Assembly (NCBI GenBank): GCA_017506865.1
Contig: JAFCMP010000547.1
Location: forward strand, 1,302,001-1,366,000
DNA length: 64,000 nt
Direction: 5' to 3'
From: Tribonema minus
Taxonomy: Eukaryota > Sar > Xanthophyceae > Tribonematales > Tribonemataceae
Both the position numbers and the translations under genes were made by a program. Shown here piece by piece: positions 1-12,259 of the stretch. The first letter of the stretch is position 1; the number at the start of each line of letters is the position of its first letter. Below the pieces are notes generated by a model. That model was not told where the DNA came from. It saw only the letters and a list, made by a program, of their open reading frames with translations, and searched no databases.

Positions 1-513
1 GGGGATGTCCTGCGGGACGCGCCAGACGCGGAAACACACAGTAATGAATTCACGATTGTGTATTCACAACTAAGATTCGGTCGAGGATGCCATCGCCACT
101 GCTGCTCTTGGCTTCGGCAAAGCCAAGCTGAGATTGAGCGTGGGTCATAGAAGTATGTGAGGGCGATGTATGCCGCACATCGTCTCCGCACAAGCCCGTA
201 TTCACCCCAGGTTAGGTGATGGTTAGGGTCAGGAGATGTCGACCATTGAAGTCTCAGGACTTCAGGCACTTGTCCCGAGTGCGCGGCGCAATCTTCAGTG
301 TTCATGGTGTTGCTCCACCCGCTTGCGCGCATTGCAAGCTCAACTTGTAATCGTTGAACGGAACGCAGACGCCCACAGCCGCAGTTCCGTTCCCTGCACC
401 GGCCGCGCGCGTGAACCGCTGCAGCGCCATCATATCATCATAATATTCACATGAAGGCTACGGTCGCTTGCCCCCTCTCACGCCGCAGTGCGTCGAGCCG
501 TGATGATCATCAC

Positions 514-1263
514 CTGGCCGCGCCCGCTGCCGGATGACAGCGTCAGCACGTGCACAGCCTCCGCCGGCGCTGCCGCCGCCGCCACCGCAGGCGACGCCCC
601 TGCTGACGCCGCTCGCGTCGCCCCCGCGCCGCCGCCGCCGCTCTCCGCCTGCTGCGGGCTGGCGGTGCCGACGGCTGTGCAGGCAGAGGCGCGCGCGCGC
701 GCCGCTGCCCGCCCCCCCCCCGCGCTTGGCGCCCTCGCCGCTGCTGCTGATGCCGCCGGCGGCGGCGGCGGCGGCGCGCGCGCTGTCGCTGCGACTGCGC
801 CGCCTCCGCGCGCTGCCGCCCGCCCTCGACCCGCGTCGCTCTGCTCTCTCGCCGCCGCTGCTGCCGCCGCCGCCGCGCGCGCTGCCGCTGCGCGTGCGCC
901 GCTGCGCGCCGCCGCCGCCGCCGGCTGCTGCCGCGCCGGACCCGCTCCGCACAGCGCGCTCGTCTCCGCTGCCGCCGCTGCTGCCGCTGCTGCCGCTGCC
1001 GCCGGTGGCAGCGGCGCGCGCGCTGCCGCTGCGTGGCCTCCGTCTGCCATTACCTGCAGACCCGTGCCTCTCGACCTGCGCAGCAGCGCCGCCGCCGCCG
1101 CCGCCACTGCTATCACCGTTGCTGCCGCCGCGGCTGCGCCACCGGGCGCGCGCTGCAGCAGCGCGCCGCCGTTCGCGGTCGTCCCGGTCCTCGTCGCCGC
1201 CGCTGCTGACGCCGCTGCTGCTGATGCCGCTGAGGCTCTCCCACAAGCGGCCGTGCGCGGCCG
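514..1263 (-). CDS. Low-complexity linker exon of the PERK-like gene
   Basis: A 750-bp open stretch rich in GCC/GGC triplets, with an acceptor after CTGCAG at 1264 and a GTGATG donor at 513, phase 1 to phase 1, matching the exon before it (1940-1704, ending in phase 1). The chosen frame starts AAHGRLWESLSGISSSG and is Ser/Gly/Arg/Ala-rich. The same DNA is open in several other frames on both strands because of its composition, so the frame rests only on phase agreement. In PERK-type kinases a variable linker follows the membrane segment, which would fit. Confidence 0.4.
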
Positions 1264-3951
1264 CTGCAGCAGGGGTGCGCATGCGGGAGACCGACAGGCA
1301 AAGCGTACCAGTCGGCACCTGACGCAGAGGGCGTGGTAGATGACGTAGTGCCCAGTAGCTGAGACACATCTGCTGACATGCGGGAGGGACTGCTGCCGTG
1401 GTGCGCCTTCGCTTCCGCAACGCAGCGCGGTGCGAACACTGGTGCCGCCGAGACTAGGCTTGCACGCGCGTGCAAACTCGAAGACCTCCACACATGCCCT
1501 TCTGCTGCGTCCGCAGTTCGCCATCTAACATCGCTGTGGAGGTGTACAATGTTCCGTTCTACCCGGCGCGCACTCTCCCTCACACAACCAAAGGCAATTT
1601 AATTTGAATTATTAAACGCACACACACACACGTACCACCGGCATTGCTTTCTCACACAACCAGAGGCAATTCAAATTGGTCTATTCAACGCGTGCACACG
1701 TACCGCCCGCGTTGCGCGCGCTGCCGCTGCGGCTGCGCCGCCCGTCCTCCGCGCCGACGGAAGACCCCGCGGCGCTGCTGCCCCCGCCGCCGCCGCCGCG
1801 GCCGGTGGTGGACGCTGGTGACGCGGGCACCGGCGACAGTTTCGCGGCGGGGGTGGCAGAGAATGCGTTGCACACAAGCCTGCCGCGGTTGCCCCGGGCG
1901 GGGGGGGCGGGGGCCGCGCCAGCGCGTAGCGCAACTGCCACTGCGGCGCGAGGCGGCGGCGGCGGCGTTAGGCACGAGCAGGCAGAGCAGCGAGCGTGAT
2001 TGGCGCCAGAGACGATAAGGGTTGTGTGTGTTTTAGACACTCGCAGAGGGTGGTTTCTGGTGCTGGCTCGAAGGGGGGGGGGGGGGCACTGGCATGGCAT
2101 GGGTGCACATAGCCAGCAAGAACAGCCCCTGCAAAGGCCCTGCAACAGAAGATATCTATGTTGCGGTGTATGCGCAGGTGCGCGAATAGCTCCTACTTGA
2201 GGCGTACCTGCACCAGGGCGCGGCGGTGACGACGAGTTGGGCGCCGAGCGGACGCCAGCGCCGCCGCCGCTGCTGCTGCCGGCGCCGCCGCTGCTGCCAG
2301 CGGCAGGCGCGAGCGGCTCGCCGCGGGGTCGTATCGGGTGCAGCGCCGGCTGATACACGGCAAGGGGGCAAGGTGGCAGTGTTCAGCAGGGCAGGGCAGC
2401 AGCGCTCCACAGGGGCAGGGCATCAGCGATCAGGGGCAGCATTGCTCGGCAGGAGCACGGGCAGCATTGGAGCACGAGGGCTGAGGCGCGCGCGCGCGAA
2501 CTTCATCGTGCGGTCGACTTCGCCGCAATGCAGGCAGCCTTTAAACCGTCTCTTTGCGCTTACCACGCTGCGTGAGGCTGCATCGATGTGCGCTCTGGAC
2601 AAGAGGGGGTTGTGGCGGACGCAATGAAGTAAACTTCAAACTGCCACCGCGACGCGGTGAGCGCTGCGACGAATTCGCATCGATGCACATGAGGCAAGAC
2701 GGCCACCGTGCGTATCCCACTTGAAAGACCTACATCGCCTCTGATGTTGCTGCCTCTGTCAACCACAACGCCCAGAAACATGCCGCATGGCGGGAACCCC
2801 GCTGTGCACGGATCCAAGCGTCCGCCGCCGCCGTTGCCGCCGCCGCCGTTAATCACACCGGCATGCTCAGCACTCGCAGCCCTGCTGTAAACTCACTACA
2901 ACCTGCAACATACTCCATTGATCAGCAAGTATTCAGAGTCTCCAACTCCAACTTCATCTGTCACAACTTCAACTATCATAACAACGTGCTCTCTTCACCT
3001 TAGCGCGGTCGGCTCCGAGCACGCCGCCAGCGCCGCTCACGTCAAAGACGGGCATGCTCTGCACGCGCAGTATCGCTGCCTCCGCCGCCACCGCCACTGC
3101 CGCCGCCGCCGACGCATCGCTTTTGAGGCTCTGCAGCACCAGCAGCAGCGGGTGGGGCACAATAGGGGCCTCAATGATGGCTTGCGGAGAATATTGGTGA
3201 CTGGTGTTGCGATCATCCAGTCGGAATCGGGGCGTGAGGGGCGTATGAAGTAGCAGGCATCATGGCAGCACAGCAGCGCGGCAGTGCACGCCTAGAGTAT
3301 CGCCAGCGTAGACGAGCGACCACGGTCTGAAGTAGCCGGTGCCCTTCACCTATGCTGTGCCTGCCCTGAGAGAAGAGAAGCCCAGAAGTTGGAGGGGGAC
3401 ACGTGAATGCCAAGGGGGGCGGGCGGGGAGGGGTGTGTGTGCCAGCCGATGCATGTACCATCGGCGCGCACTGCTCCTCAGAGACATCATTAGGGTTAGA
3501 GGCACATGTGTTGCCATGTGAGGCGACAAGGATGAGGCGGGCTCCAAGTGCAGAACCGCCGGTGTCCAAGCTGCAGCGCCGCAACGGCGTTCATCGCGCT
3601 GCCGCATCATTGCACCAGCCTCGTAGCACCTGCTGCCACCAGTCCCGCCTGTGGTGCACCCTGCCGATGCTCCAAGCACGCGGCGAGCTGCTCAAATACG
3701 GCATTTGGCTTGACCAGCACCCGAGCCCGCTGCTGCCGCCGCCACCACCGCCACCGCGATCCTCATCGCCAAGACTCGGGGAGCCCCGCACCCCACCCGC
3801 ACAGCACAGCGCAGCAGCACGGCAGCAGCCATAGCAGCGCCATTGCAGCGTCTTTACGGTGACCACAGCCTCGGTCAGACGTACTGGAACTGTCACAGCG
3901 CGCACCTGCTGCCCAAAAATGGCCTTCGGACCAGCCCACCGTCCCAGCCCC

Positions 3952-3986
<35 letters not shown>

Positions 3987-6900
3987 CTTCCGTTCCTCAT
4001 CCCCAAAGCTGGCGGAGCGCTCCGCTGCGGATACCGCGCGGCCCGGCAGCGCCGCCGCCGCCGCAGCGTCCTCCTCGGCGGCGGCGGCGGCAGCGGCGGC
4101 GGCCGCGGCGGCGGCGCGGCCCGGCGCCGTGAGCATGGACGCGCGGCGCAGCGCCGTCTGCAGGCGCTGGTGCGCGCCGTACTTGACGCCGGCGAGGCCG
4201 ACGGCGACGACGACGCACGCGACAAGCAGCACGAGCGCCGTCACGGCGCGCCAGCTCATGTACACGCCGCTAGCCTCGGGGCGCAGGCCGCCGGCGCCGA
4301 AGTGCGCGGAGGCGGCGCGTCCCTGCGTCGTGGGGGGGGGGGGGGGGGGCGTGTGAGGTGGTGTCGGGGCGTGACGGTGCGGCGCAAAGTTCGTGCCGCA
4401 CGGGAGTGTTGTTGGAGTAACAGACTGTGGAAAGTGGGCTGTTGAGAGCACAATGTGCTGTTAGAAGCGTGCGCGGTGAGCTGTTGCAAGCACAGCAGGG
4501 AGCAGCAATGACGGCCCAAACAGCCATCGTGGCTGGTCCGGTTGGACCCTATACGCCTGCCACCCCTCTCACAGTGCGCCTACAACACGCCCTTCACCGC
4601 TTGCCGGCATTCACTCATCCACCCCATTCATTCAGACGGACCCACCTTCATGGCGAGGTCACGCTCCAGCCCCTTGCGCAGCGCGTCCTGCCAGTTGTTG
4701 AGCGCGAAACTGCCGCCGCCCCCCCCGCCCCCCCCACCACCCCCCTGCATGCGCACGCCGCCCATCCGCGCCCGCCCCCCCCTCCCCTCCCGCACAGGGT
4801 CCCTGACAGGGTCCCTGATGCCGCTGAGCCGACCCAGGGGGGTTTCCCCTGCTGAGCCCTGCCCCCGTGGAGCGCTGCCGCCGTGTATCGTGTCCCCCTG
4901 CGAGCCCAGGACGAGGGGGCCCGGACCTACGTCCGTCTGCAGAAGCCCGTGCAGCGGGAGGGCGTGTCAGCAGAGCGGTGGAGCGTATGTCAAGGTAAGG
5001 GGATGCAGGGGAATACGCGCATGGGGCAGGCGCGGCGCCGCCGCCGCCGTGCCGCGCGAGGCACCGCTGCACGCGCAGTGCTCAACACTACTGTGTTGGA
5101 ATTCATGGATGGATGCGCCAAGGTACAGCGCTGAGCTGTGCTCGCTCAAGAGCGGATTGCCAGTAACTTCAGCTGCACAGAACTCCACGCTGGCGTGAGG
5201 CCCGAAACAACACGTCAAGACGAGCCAGACCTGGTGCACTCACAGAAAGCACGATATTCCACGTTGAGAGCTGCCGTGAGGCACGCAACAACACATGCAG
5301 ACGAGCCAGACCTGGTGCTCCCAGAAGTGCATGTTTTGATCTGCATACTTGTTGAAGTTGAGGGTGGCACGTCACCTGCACGTAGGGGTTGATGCGCTGA
5401 CTCGCCAGGCCCAGCGCATGCGGGTAGCGGTCTTGCCAGCCTCCATTCGTCAGTGCCTGCAAGTCGGTGCGCAGCAGGCTGTCAGTGGCACGTCGCACTT
5501 CATGCCCAATCAACGCGCACAAGCGGCCGCTGCTTACCAGGGCGCATTCTGGTGCGTGCGCAAGTGGTTGCATTCATACTCTGCTGCCATCCTCATTTCA
5601 ATGGACAGTAACAAGAATGACCTTGCCGCTTCCTGACACACAGATTTCCCTCAAGGCACAAAAACAAGGTCTGACCATGTAGTAGACCACCGAATGCTTG
5701 CGACTCAGCCTCGGAATCGTACACATGTAAACGTGACTCTGGCTTGGCAATCTCTGTCGCTTGTTTCTGCTTGCGACTCAACAGACAGTACATGGCAACA
5801 CATAGCCCGGCCAAAGCACCCGACTGAAGCACCTCACAATCGCAGCAACCTCACGCCCCACCGCACACCGCTCTTTCAAGCGGCCCCGTTTCCCGCGAAT
5901 TACTTTTTCTGACTTCAACTTCAAGTCGTCCAAATCCTTTGACATCTGCAACCGGCATCGCCTTCCGTGAAGTTCCGGCCCACCTGCGTGCCCGGCAGCA
6001 GCAGCTGCCCGCCGCGCCGCGCCAGCATGCTGCTGGACACAAAGAAGTGCCCGTTGGCGAACGCGAGCCGCCGCTGCGGCTGCAGCAGCGCTCCGCCTGC
6101 CACCGCCCCCTCCCCCCCCAGCGGCACCGCGAGCGCCCCTCCCCCCGGCCCCCCGCGCCCGGCGCGACCGACACCAGCGCCTTGCACTCCGCCTGATCCG
6201 CTGCGCCGCTGCAGTCTGCGACCGTCTCGCAGAACGAGGAGTCGGAGCACTGCTGCGCGACGGCGGCACCGAGCGCTGCCGCGGCCGCGCCGCCGCCGGC
6301 GCTGCCGCCATCTGTGAGCAGCAGCTGGCCGCCGCCGCCGGTCGGCGGCAGCGGCGGCGGCGGCGGCGACGCGACGTGCAGCTGCGGCGGCGGCGGCAGG
6401 TGCACCACGTCCACCCAGCGGTCGCCGTGCGCGCCGTAGAGGGACGTCACATCCGGCAGTTGGCGCCGCCACAGGATGTTGCCGGTCTGCGCGTGCGGCG
6501 CGGCGCGGCGTGCGCGTGCAAGCGCCGCGGTGAGTGGGAGGGCTCCGTTGCGGGCACGACGATGCTTTGCGGATCGCCGAGGCTCGGCAGCACGCGCAAG
6601 TGTCGCGGCGAGGGGGGGCATTGCGCGCCTGGTCATGCGGCATTCCAGGCTGGTCACGAAGGCCCGGCCGCTGTCCAGTGGGCACAACTTGAAGTACAAC
6701 TTGAAGTACCTTGAGCATAAAGTGAAACTGGCATGGCGACGAAGTGCATCAGCGTACAGCGTGATGGCGGACATGCCTGATCTAGCCCTAACCCTGACCC
6801 TCACTCTAAACCCTGATCCTGCATGTCATCGAGCGCAGCATGGCCGACGACCAACTGACTGACACGCGGCGCCGGGTCCCTTTCAAGGCTTCCATGTATA

Positions 6901-9738
6901 GTGTACATGCGCTGTTGAGCGTATAGGTGACACTGCTCAGGCGGAATGGACGACAGGGCGCGCAACTGGCAACCAAGTGACTGGCACGCCCCCTTCAAGA
7001 CTTCCGTGTATACTGTACTTCAAAAAGAAGTGAGCTACTGAGTGCACAGGTGGCAGTGCTCAGGCGGACATGGCGCCTAGCGTAGGTGCCGACCAACTCA
7101 TTGGCTCTCAGCGTCGAGGGCCCCTGCAAGACTTCCATGTATATGGTGTACTGTTGAGTGCAGCGCTCAGCCTCAGCGTCGCGGCCACACGCCGTACTCT
7201 TGGGAATGGGTGGCGGAACTGCAGCCCATCAGCAGCCCTGCGCAAGCACCTACATGGCATCCAGTCCTTTGGCACTATAGCTTAGCACTTGGTGGCTGTC
7301 TGAATGAGAGCACGGCAAGGATAATACTTTTTGCTGGCGCAATGAAACGAGACGCGTCAAATGAGCTCCTGTCGGGCGTGGTGATGCCCGGCGTGAGCTG
7401 AGCACTGGCTACCCATACCTGCGTGAATGGCGTCGCAAGTCAATGAACTTGAACTTGAAGTTCAGAAGTGATCCGCTTGGTTCTAAATTACTCATGTGCG
7501 GTGGCACCGTTTGACTCTGGCCAATTGCTGCAGCAGCGGCGACCACTGTGGAAGGCATTCAATCTGACGGCTGACCACACCTTGTCACCTAAAGCTCTGC
7601 GATCTTTTTATTCGTTTCCATATACACAAGCAGTGCTGACCTCTGGCGCCACAGCCACCACCCACGAGCTGTCCTCCTGATAGAGCTGCGGGAACCAGGC
7701 GTCACCCTCAGCGCCGTCCGAGTCGCTGCTGCTGTCGTACTCATCGTCCCAATCCGCGTCCAATGGCGGACCGATGCGGCCTGCCAGGCTCGGTCAGGAC
7801 GACGGTCGCGGTTTACGGCATCAGAATAAACATGCGGAGTGGACGAAGGCATCGACAAAGCGCTCTGAAGTGTTTTGCAATGGGTACTGCCTGACGACGC
7901 AGCATTGAAGGCAGACCAGAAGCATGCTATTTGAGATCACGCGCTCGCGCTGACCCCGTAGCTTCGCGCTTGAGCACTGTCATCGTGAGTATGCTACGCT
8001 GCACAGCCTGGTTCGCTGATACCACATCCTCACATTTCAAGAGCCGACTCAATTCTGATGAGGCCTTAGACCTTTGCACGCGACCGTGAACCCACGGTGC
8101 CGCGGCGATTGTGTGTGCATTACGTACCAGCGCAACGCTCAACACAAATGCACGCGCACACATCTCTATCACCCACGTATGGTACGCATCACCTCCTCAC
8201 CCGCGTTCGCGTACGCGAGCTCCGCCGCAGCCCCCTCGCGCCCCCTGCGCCCCCCCACCCCCCAACCCCCGCCCCCCATGTCCAGCGCCGTGAAGTGCGC
8301 GACGGTTACGTTCCACATCTCCTGAGCCGTGTTGGCGTCGAGGGCGCGCACCACGTAGTCGTCGCGCTGCAGCAGCAGCGCCGCCGGCTGCGGCGGCGGC
8401 GGCGGTGGCGCCGCTCGCCGCCCCCCCCGTGGGGGCTTGGGTGGCGCCTCCCCCACCTTCCCCCCCGCGCCGCTCGCGGGGTCCACGCGGTACACCGCCG
8501 TGGTCTTCTCGCCGATGAGCAGCACGCATCTGATTGGGCGGAGGCGATCACGCGCGTGTTCGTGTGTGAGAGGGAGTTTTGTCGAGGGAGGGCAATGACG
8601 TCATCACGCGGCCCTTGACAGTTACAGGAATCGTGACAGCAAACACGCCATTGTTATGCCGGCGTCTAACCTCTGAGCTCAGTGGTGGGCGAAACGATCA
8701 GCGGAGCTTCGGAGCAGGTGCGAAGACGCGAGATGGCGATGCATCTGACGCGTGCGCAACGTGTGTCAAGGCGAGAAGCGGCAGGCCTTTTTCACTGTCA
8801 CAGCGAACATGAGTTCTTTTCATTTATTGACCCTCACTGATTCCTCACTCAGTACGCAGCATGAAATACGTGCAACCTCAGATAAGAGAGTATGTGCGGT
8901 TAAACGAGCTATCATCCTACTACTACATGAAGCCAGTCACGCGTCGGGAGACCAGGCACACCGACAGGCACTTCATTCACTGTAGGAGCCCTGATGCAAA
9001 AAGCGTTTCGACATCCGCTGTTGCATGTTGCATGTTGAACTTTAGCGACTGTAATAAGGAAAGGCATGTTGTGCTTGGTATGTGCTGCCTTGCAATCTTC
9101 AGCAAGTGGCTGCATATCTTTGCTTCTCCTGTTAGCTGCAGCATCAGACACATGAGGATAGGATGCGTTAGCAGTCTCACAGGTCCAATTCAAAGGTATT
9201 GCTGCTCGGTCAAGCAGATTGCACACCAAGGTACTGTAGCATTCAGCGGCATGGCATGTGTTAGAGCATGCGTCCATCAAGAACCTGAGAACCGGGCTTC
9301 AGCGAGCATGCAACGGGCAGACACTCACTCTTTGTCCTCCACCACGCCACCATCCTCCAAGGACAGGCAATGAGGCTCCAGCACGAGGTCTGGAGCCGAG
9401 GAAGGCAGCACAGTCAGCTGCCCGTTCTCCCCCATCGAAAACAGCAATCCATCCAGCCCCGGGATCACCCTCGCTGTTCCTTTCGCATCCTCGGTGCTGG
9501 TGACCACGCTGCCACCGCTGCCGAAAGTGCCCCGTACCTCTCCTGTCCATGCGTCCAGAGTCCACACGGAGCCATCGATGGTGACGGCGATGACTGCAGC
9601 TGAGGATGCTGCAGGAGCCGTCTTGTGCTTCGACTGTGCGCAATGGCACCGGTGCGTGCACAGCAGCAGGAGCAGCAGCGACGACCACCACACATGAAGG
9701 ACGCTAGACCTGAGCCTGTCCGCCCCACGGTGCTTCAT
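514..9738 (-). CDS. PERK-like ER stress sensor, 5' part (kinase domain off left edge)
   Basis: Exons in transcript order, all phase-consistent except inside exon 4: 9738-9329, 8529-8201, 7780-7641, 6486-about 5965, 4936-4646, 4322-3858, 3130-2999, 2349-2208, 1940-1704, 1263-514. Exon 1 gives a signal peptide (WWSSLLLLLLCTHRCHCA) and the first lumenal blade (TIDGSVWTLDAWTGEV; VIPGLDGLLFSMGENGQ). Exon 2 has LLLQRDDYVVRAL then MWNVTVAHF, which follows the lumenal domain of PERK (EIF2AK3) more closely than IRE1. Exon 4 has TGNILWRRQLPDVTSLYG. Exon 6 holds a single membrane segment (WRAVTALVLLVACVVVAVGL). Exons 7-10 are a long Ala/Gly/Ser/Arg-rich linker. PERK senses unfolded protein in the ER lumen and phosphorylates eIF2-alpha in the cytosol; the kinase is not in the window, so IRE1 or another sensor kinase stays possible. 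The upstream alternative Met at 9789 is less likely because it places charged sequence ahead of the signal peptide. The distal low-complexity exons are the least certain. Confidence 0.68.
5965..6486 (-). CDS. PERK-like exon 4 with an internal frame break
   Basis: The exon opens in phase with exon 3 (TGNILWRRQLPDVTS, then CSDSSFCETVADCSG) but the recognisable continuation (RRLAFANGHFFVSSSMLA, a late lumenal blade) lies in another frame. The switch falls in G/C homopolymers at about 6100-6160. Either one base is missing or added in the assembly, or a very short intron is removed here, or the allele is broken. The flanking exons keep phase 0 and stay open, which argues against a dead gene. The exon's 3' end near 5965 has no strong GT donor and is approximate. 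Confidence 0.5.
6861..7172. repeat. Degenerate tandem repeat in a PERK-like intron
   Basis: About three diverged copies of a roughly 110-120-bp unit, recognised by CTTCAAGACTTCCATGTATA-type cores at about 6887, 6992 and 7127 and by CAGTGCTCAGGCGGA-type ends at about 6934 and 7053. It lies in the intron between exons 3 and 4. No exon similarity was seen, so it differs from the junction repeats elsewhere. Confidence 0.6.
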
Positions 9739-9935
9739 GCTACGGGCCCATGCAGGCAGCGCACCTGCTGCGTAAAAAAATCCTCGCAAGATTACACGTG
9801 TCTTGCTGGGGAAGTGTCTTAAAAAAGTCGCCCCAACGGGAGTCCACTGGGGTCCGCAAGCGCTGGAAGTGTGGGAAGTATAAGCAGTTCGGCAGCGATG
9901 CAGCGCTTACCTACAAGGGGGCAAGCCATCAGCAA

Positions 9936-10080
9936 GGGTGATCCCGGGCTCTGCTAATTTTGACGGGAGATGGGCAGCTGATGCGCTGCTGATGCTGGAG
10001 CATCTTGCGTGCCTTCGGAGGATGGTGGCATGGCGGAGAACAAGGGGTGAGTCTGTGCGTGTTGCATGGTCAATGCGCCG
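9936..10080 (+). pseudogene. Inverted partial copy of PERK-like exon 1 with its donor
   Basis: Read on the plus strand, this stretch aligns with the second half of PERK-like exon 1 read on the minus strand. Shared blocks include AGGGTGATCCCGGG, GGGCAGCTGA, GGAGGATGGTGGC and then a GTGAGT donor followed by the same intron start (GTTGCATG). It has base changes and small indels and does not keep the frame. It sits upstream of the gene, about 200 bp from the start codon and in opposite orientation, so exon 1 and this copy form a long imperfect inverted repeat. Confidence 0.7.
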
Positions 10081-10484
10081 GACTTGAGTTCGTGCTTGAC
10101 GCATGAAAACCATTTCGCTGGATGCCATCCTGTGCAGACTGCCGATAGCGGGAGCTGGATCGAAGCCCGTGAGCATTCCCAAGCATCCCCTCCGCAGAAG
10201 CCTTGCTTGCCAATGCTGAAGTCATCCGCAAGACGGAATATATACATACGTTGTTCCTGAAGTACTGATATCAACCTTGCTTTAAAGCCTGCTTGCTGAC
10301 GCATAGTTCACCACTAGATCTAGGTGCTTTTTATATTTTGAAAGCAGTTGATACAGGCACCGTGCACCGTTCAGTGTGTGCAGTTGATGCACCTATGCAG
10401 CGCATGATCGCAGGACAATGTGACTGTCACAGCCCAGTGAATCCTCATGTGACAACATAATAATATTACATCAGGTGGCACATC

Positions 10485-10883
10485 TCAGGCTGTGACACGC
10501 TGCAGCATGTTCTTTTGATGCAGAGCGTGGCTGCTAGCAGCTGCAATGTTTAGATAAGTATGACCCAGGCTCGCAAGCATCCAAACTTTGTGCGCCATGC
10601 GAACTCCAAGGTTCTGCAAGGCCTTTGTGGCTTCTTCTGCCTCAGAACTCAATAAGAGGCGGAGGAGCTGCAACTGGGGGTGGCAGATCGCTCTGTATGC
10701 AGACATGTCCCTTTTCTGCTTTACTAAATACTCTACTTCAGGCACAAACTTAAGGACCAGTTTTAGCTGGGCATTACTGATCGTTTCAGTAGCTCTTGCC
10801 AAGGGGGAGTGAGCAATGAGACAACTTGAAGTTGTTGATTTGCCCTTTGAAGATGATCGACTGCAGTAGCTGCGGGTCGCCAA
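10485..10883 (-). other. Unrecognised open frame, 132 codons
   Basis: An open minus frame with a plausible helical composition (KLVLKFVPEVEYLVKQ; LLLSSEAEEATKALQNLG) and lower GC than the neighbouring genes. It does not open with ATG and has no recognised domain. It could be a piece of an old mobile-element gene, an isolated exon, or chance. The rest of 10.1-11.5 kb shows no gene; a TA run sits at about 11417-11442. Confidence 0.2.
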
Positions 10884-11410
10884 ACATGTTGCTCAAATTG
10901 CAGCAAGCGCCCATCAGATTTCTAAGGAAGCAATTGCTTTAGCAAAATGCTGAGCGCTGACTCGGAGGTGCGGCCAGCATGTCATGTACGCGGGCCTTGG
11001 GTGGAGCTCACTTGGCACCAACTTGAAGTTTGACTTGGCAATGCCTGGACCGTACATACTAGCATGTAGTACTCATGTTTGTGTAGGACTTAATGTTCAA
11101 TTTGTTCATCAATTCTCTGACTCGGAGGTCAACTTGGTTGCACTTGGCAACTTGAATGCATGATGCAAATATAACTATGAAGCCTCCAGGCTCAGCCTGC
11201 CGAATCGGATGCTGTGGCCCACCGAGTGTTGGGGGCTGCCGCAGCTGTGACTTATCGGATGATCATCATGACGGGGCCGCCGCGGGGGGGATCAAACCGT
11301 AACGGTTGAGTTTTCTGCCGACATCTATATTTTCTTACAGTAACAGCACATTTTAGAGTACGAGTTGGTCCGTTTAAGTTAGTATACATGTAGGGACGGC
11401 TACGATTATA

Positions 11411-11416
<6 letters not shown>

Positions 11417-11441
<25 letters not shown>

Positions 11442-11442
11442 C
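11417..11442. repeat. TA dinucleotide run
   Basis: Uninterrupted alternating TA of about 26 bp, in AT-richer DNA just before the disrupted non-LTR element. Confidence 0.9.
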
Positions 11443-11504
11443 TGTCAGTCGGACTCTGTTGATAAGTCTAAGAGCGCTTCATACTGATAGTTTGCATGTA
11501 ATTG

Positions 11505-11687
11505 AATGTTACGCACTCGTCGATGGCCTGTCCTGGCAGCTGGCCGTCAAACGCGCCATCGGAGTAGAGGAGCAGACGGCAGGCTGCAAGCTGTGCGGGA
11601 AGTCGCCGGCGGCACCCTGCATGCACGGCTGTGTCAAGCGCCACGCGTCAAGGCGCACGACACCATCGTCCACAATAGCGTCAATTG
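11505..11687 (+). pseudogene. Non-LTR retrotransposon tail, left part (split by LTR element)
   Basis: Short plus-strand coding remnant. One frame has a Cys cluster (CKLCGKSPAAPCMHGC) and the next frame has VKAHDTIVHNSV. Together these resemble the CxxC...H...C knuckle and following RHD-type motif found near the C-terminus of algal non-LTR polyproteins, before the endonuclease-like domain. At least one frameshift is needed. The LTR element interrupts it right after this motif; the sequence resumes at 17337. Confidence 0.5.
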
Positions 11688-11941
11688 TGACGTGGTTTCA
11701 CTGCACGTTGACGAACCAGAGCGGTGACAGACAGAGTAGACAGCACACTGAAACCCACAGCAGCACTCCAGCAAGTGTGTGTGTTATCAGGCTGTCGCTC
11801 ACTCCGAAAGTGACAGAAAACAACCAACCAAACTCAACTTCCTGTAACCGCCAACCAAGAACTGTCTCTGGCTGAGCAGAACTGTCCCAATCCTGAGGAA
11901 ACAGAGAGTTGAAGCAGGTGACACTACCCAGTGGCACCACA
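11688..11941 (-). repeat. LTR (3' LTR in element orientation)
   Basis: 254 bp, identical to the copy at 17083-17336 except one C/T change close to the right end (about 11924). TG...CA termini in the minus direction. Confidence 0.92.
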
Positions 11942-11955
11942 GTCACCCCCCCTAG
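11942..11955 (-). other. Polypurine tract of LTR element
   Basis: The minus strand reads AGGGGGGTGAC immediately before the downstream LTR, the expected site of plus-strand priming. Confidence 0.65.
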
Positions 11956-12259
11956 GGCTCTGCTAAGCCCGATAAAAGGGAAGCAACCATGACTTCACTA
12001 TGCCACTGCAGTCATAACATGACACAAGTGCAAGACCTGCACAATAGCACACATGCTAACTGTCTCTCACCCAGCGCCTGGATGCTATGCACGAAAAACG
12101 AATGCGGATCTGTACTACTGTCATGTGGCATACAACTACAGCAGAACTAGCACAGCACTATAGTATATATGTCTGCCTCCGCCTTGCTGCTTGTCGCCCT
12201 GCATAGTCCCCACTGTACTTCGAAGTATGTGCTAGCCTAGCCCACTAACTCTAGCTGCA

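Noticed and set aside
478..1524. Long open frames on both strands rich in Ala, Pro, Arg or Gly
   Set aside because: Triplet-repeat GC composition keeps many frames open; only the frame that agrees in splice phase with neighbouring PERK-like exons was kept.
6376..6862. Plus-strand frames opposite PERK-like exon 4
   Set aside because: No recognisable domain, and they overlap well-supported minus-strand coding sequence.
9325..9789. IRE1 as first identification of the lumenal sensor
   Set aside because: The motif order in exon 2 fits PERK better; IRE1 is kept as an alternative because the kinase is not visible.
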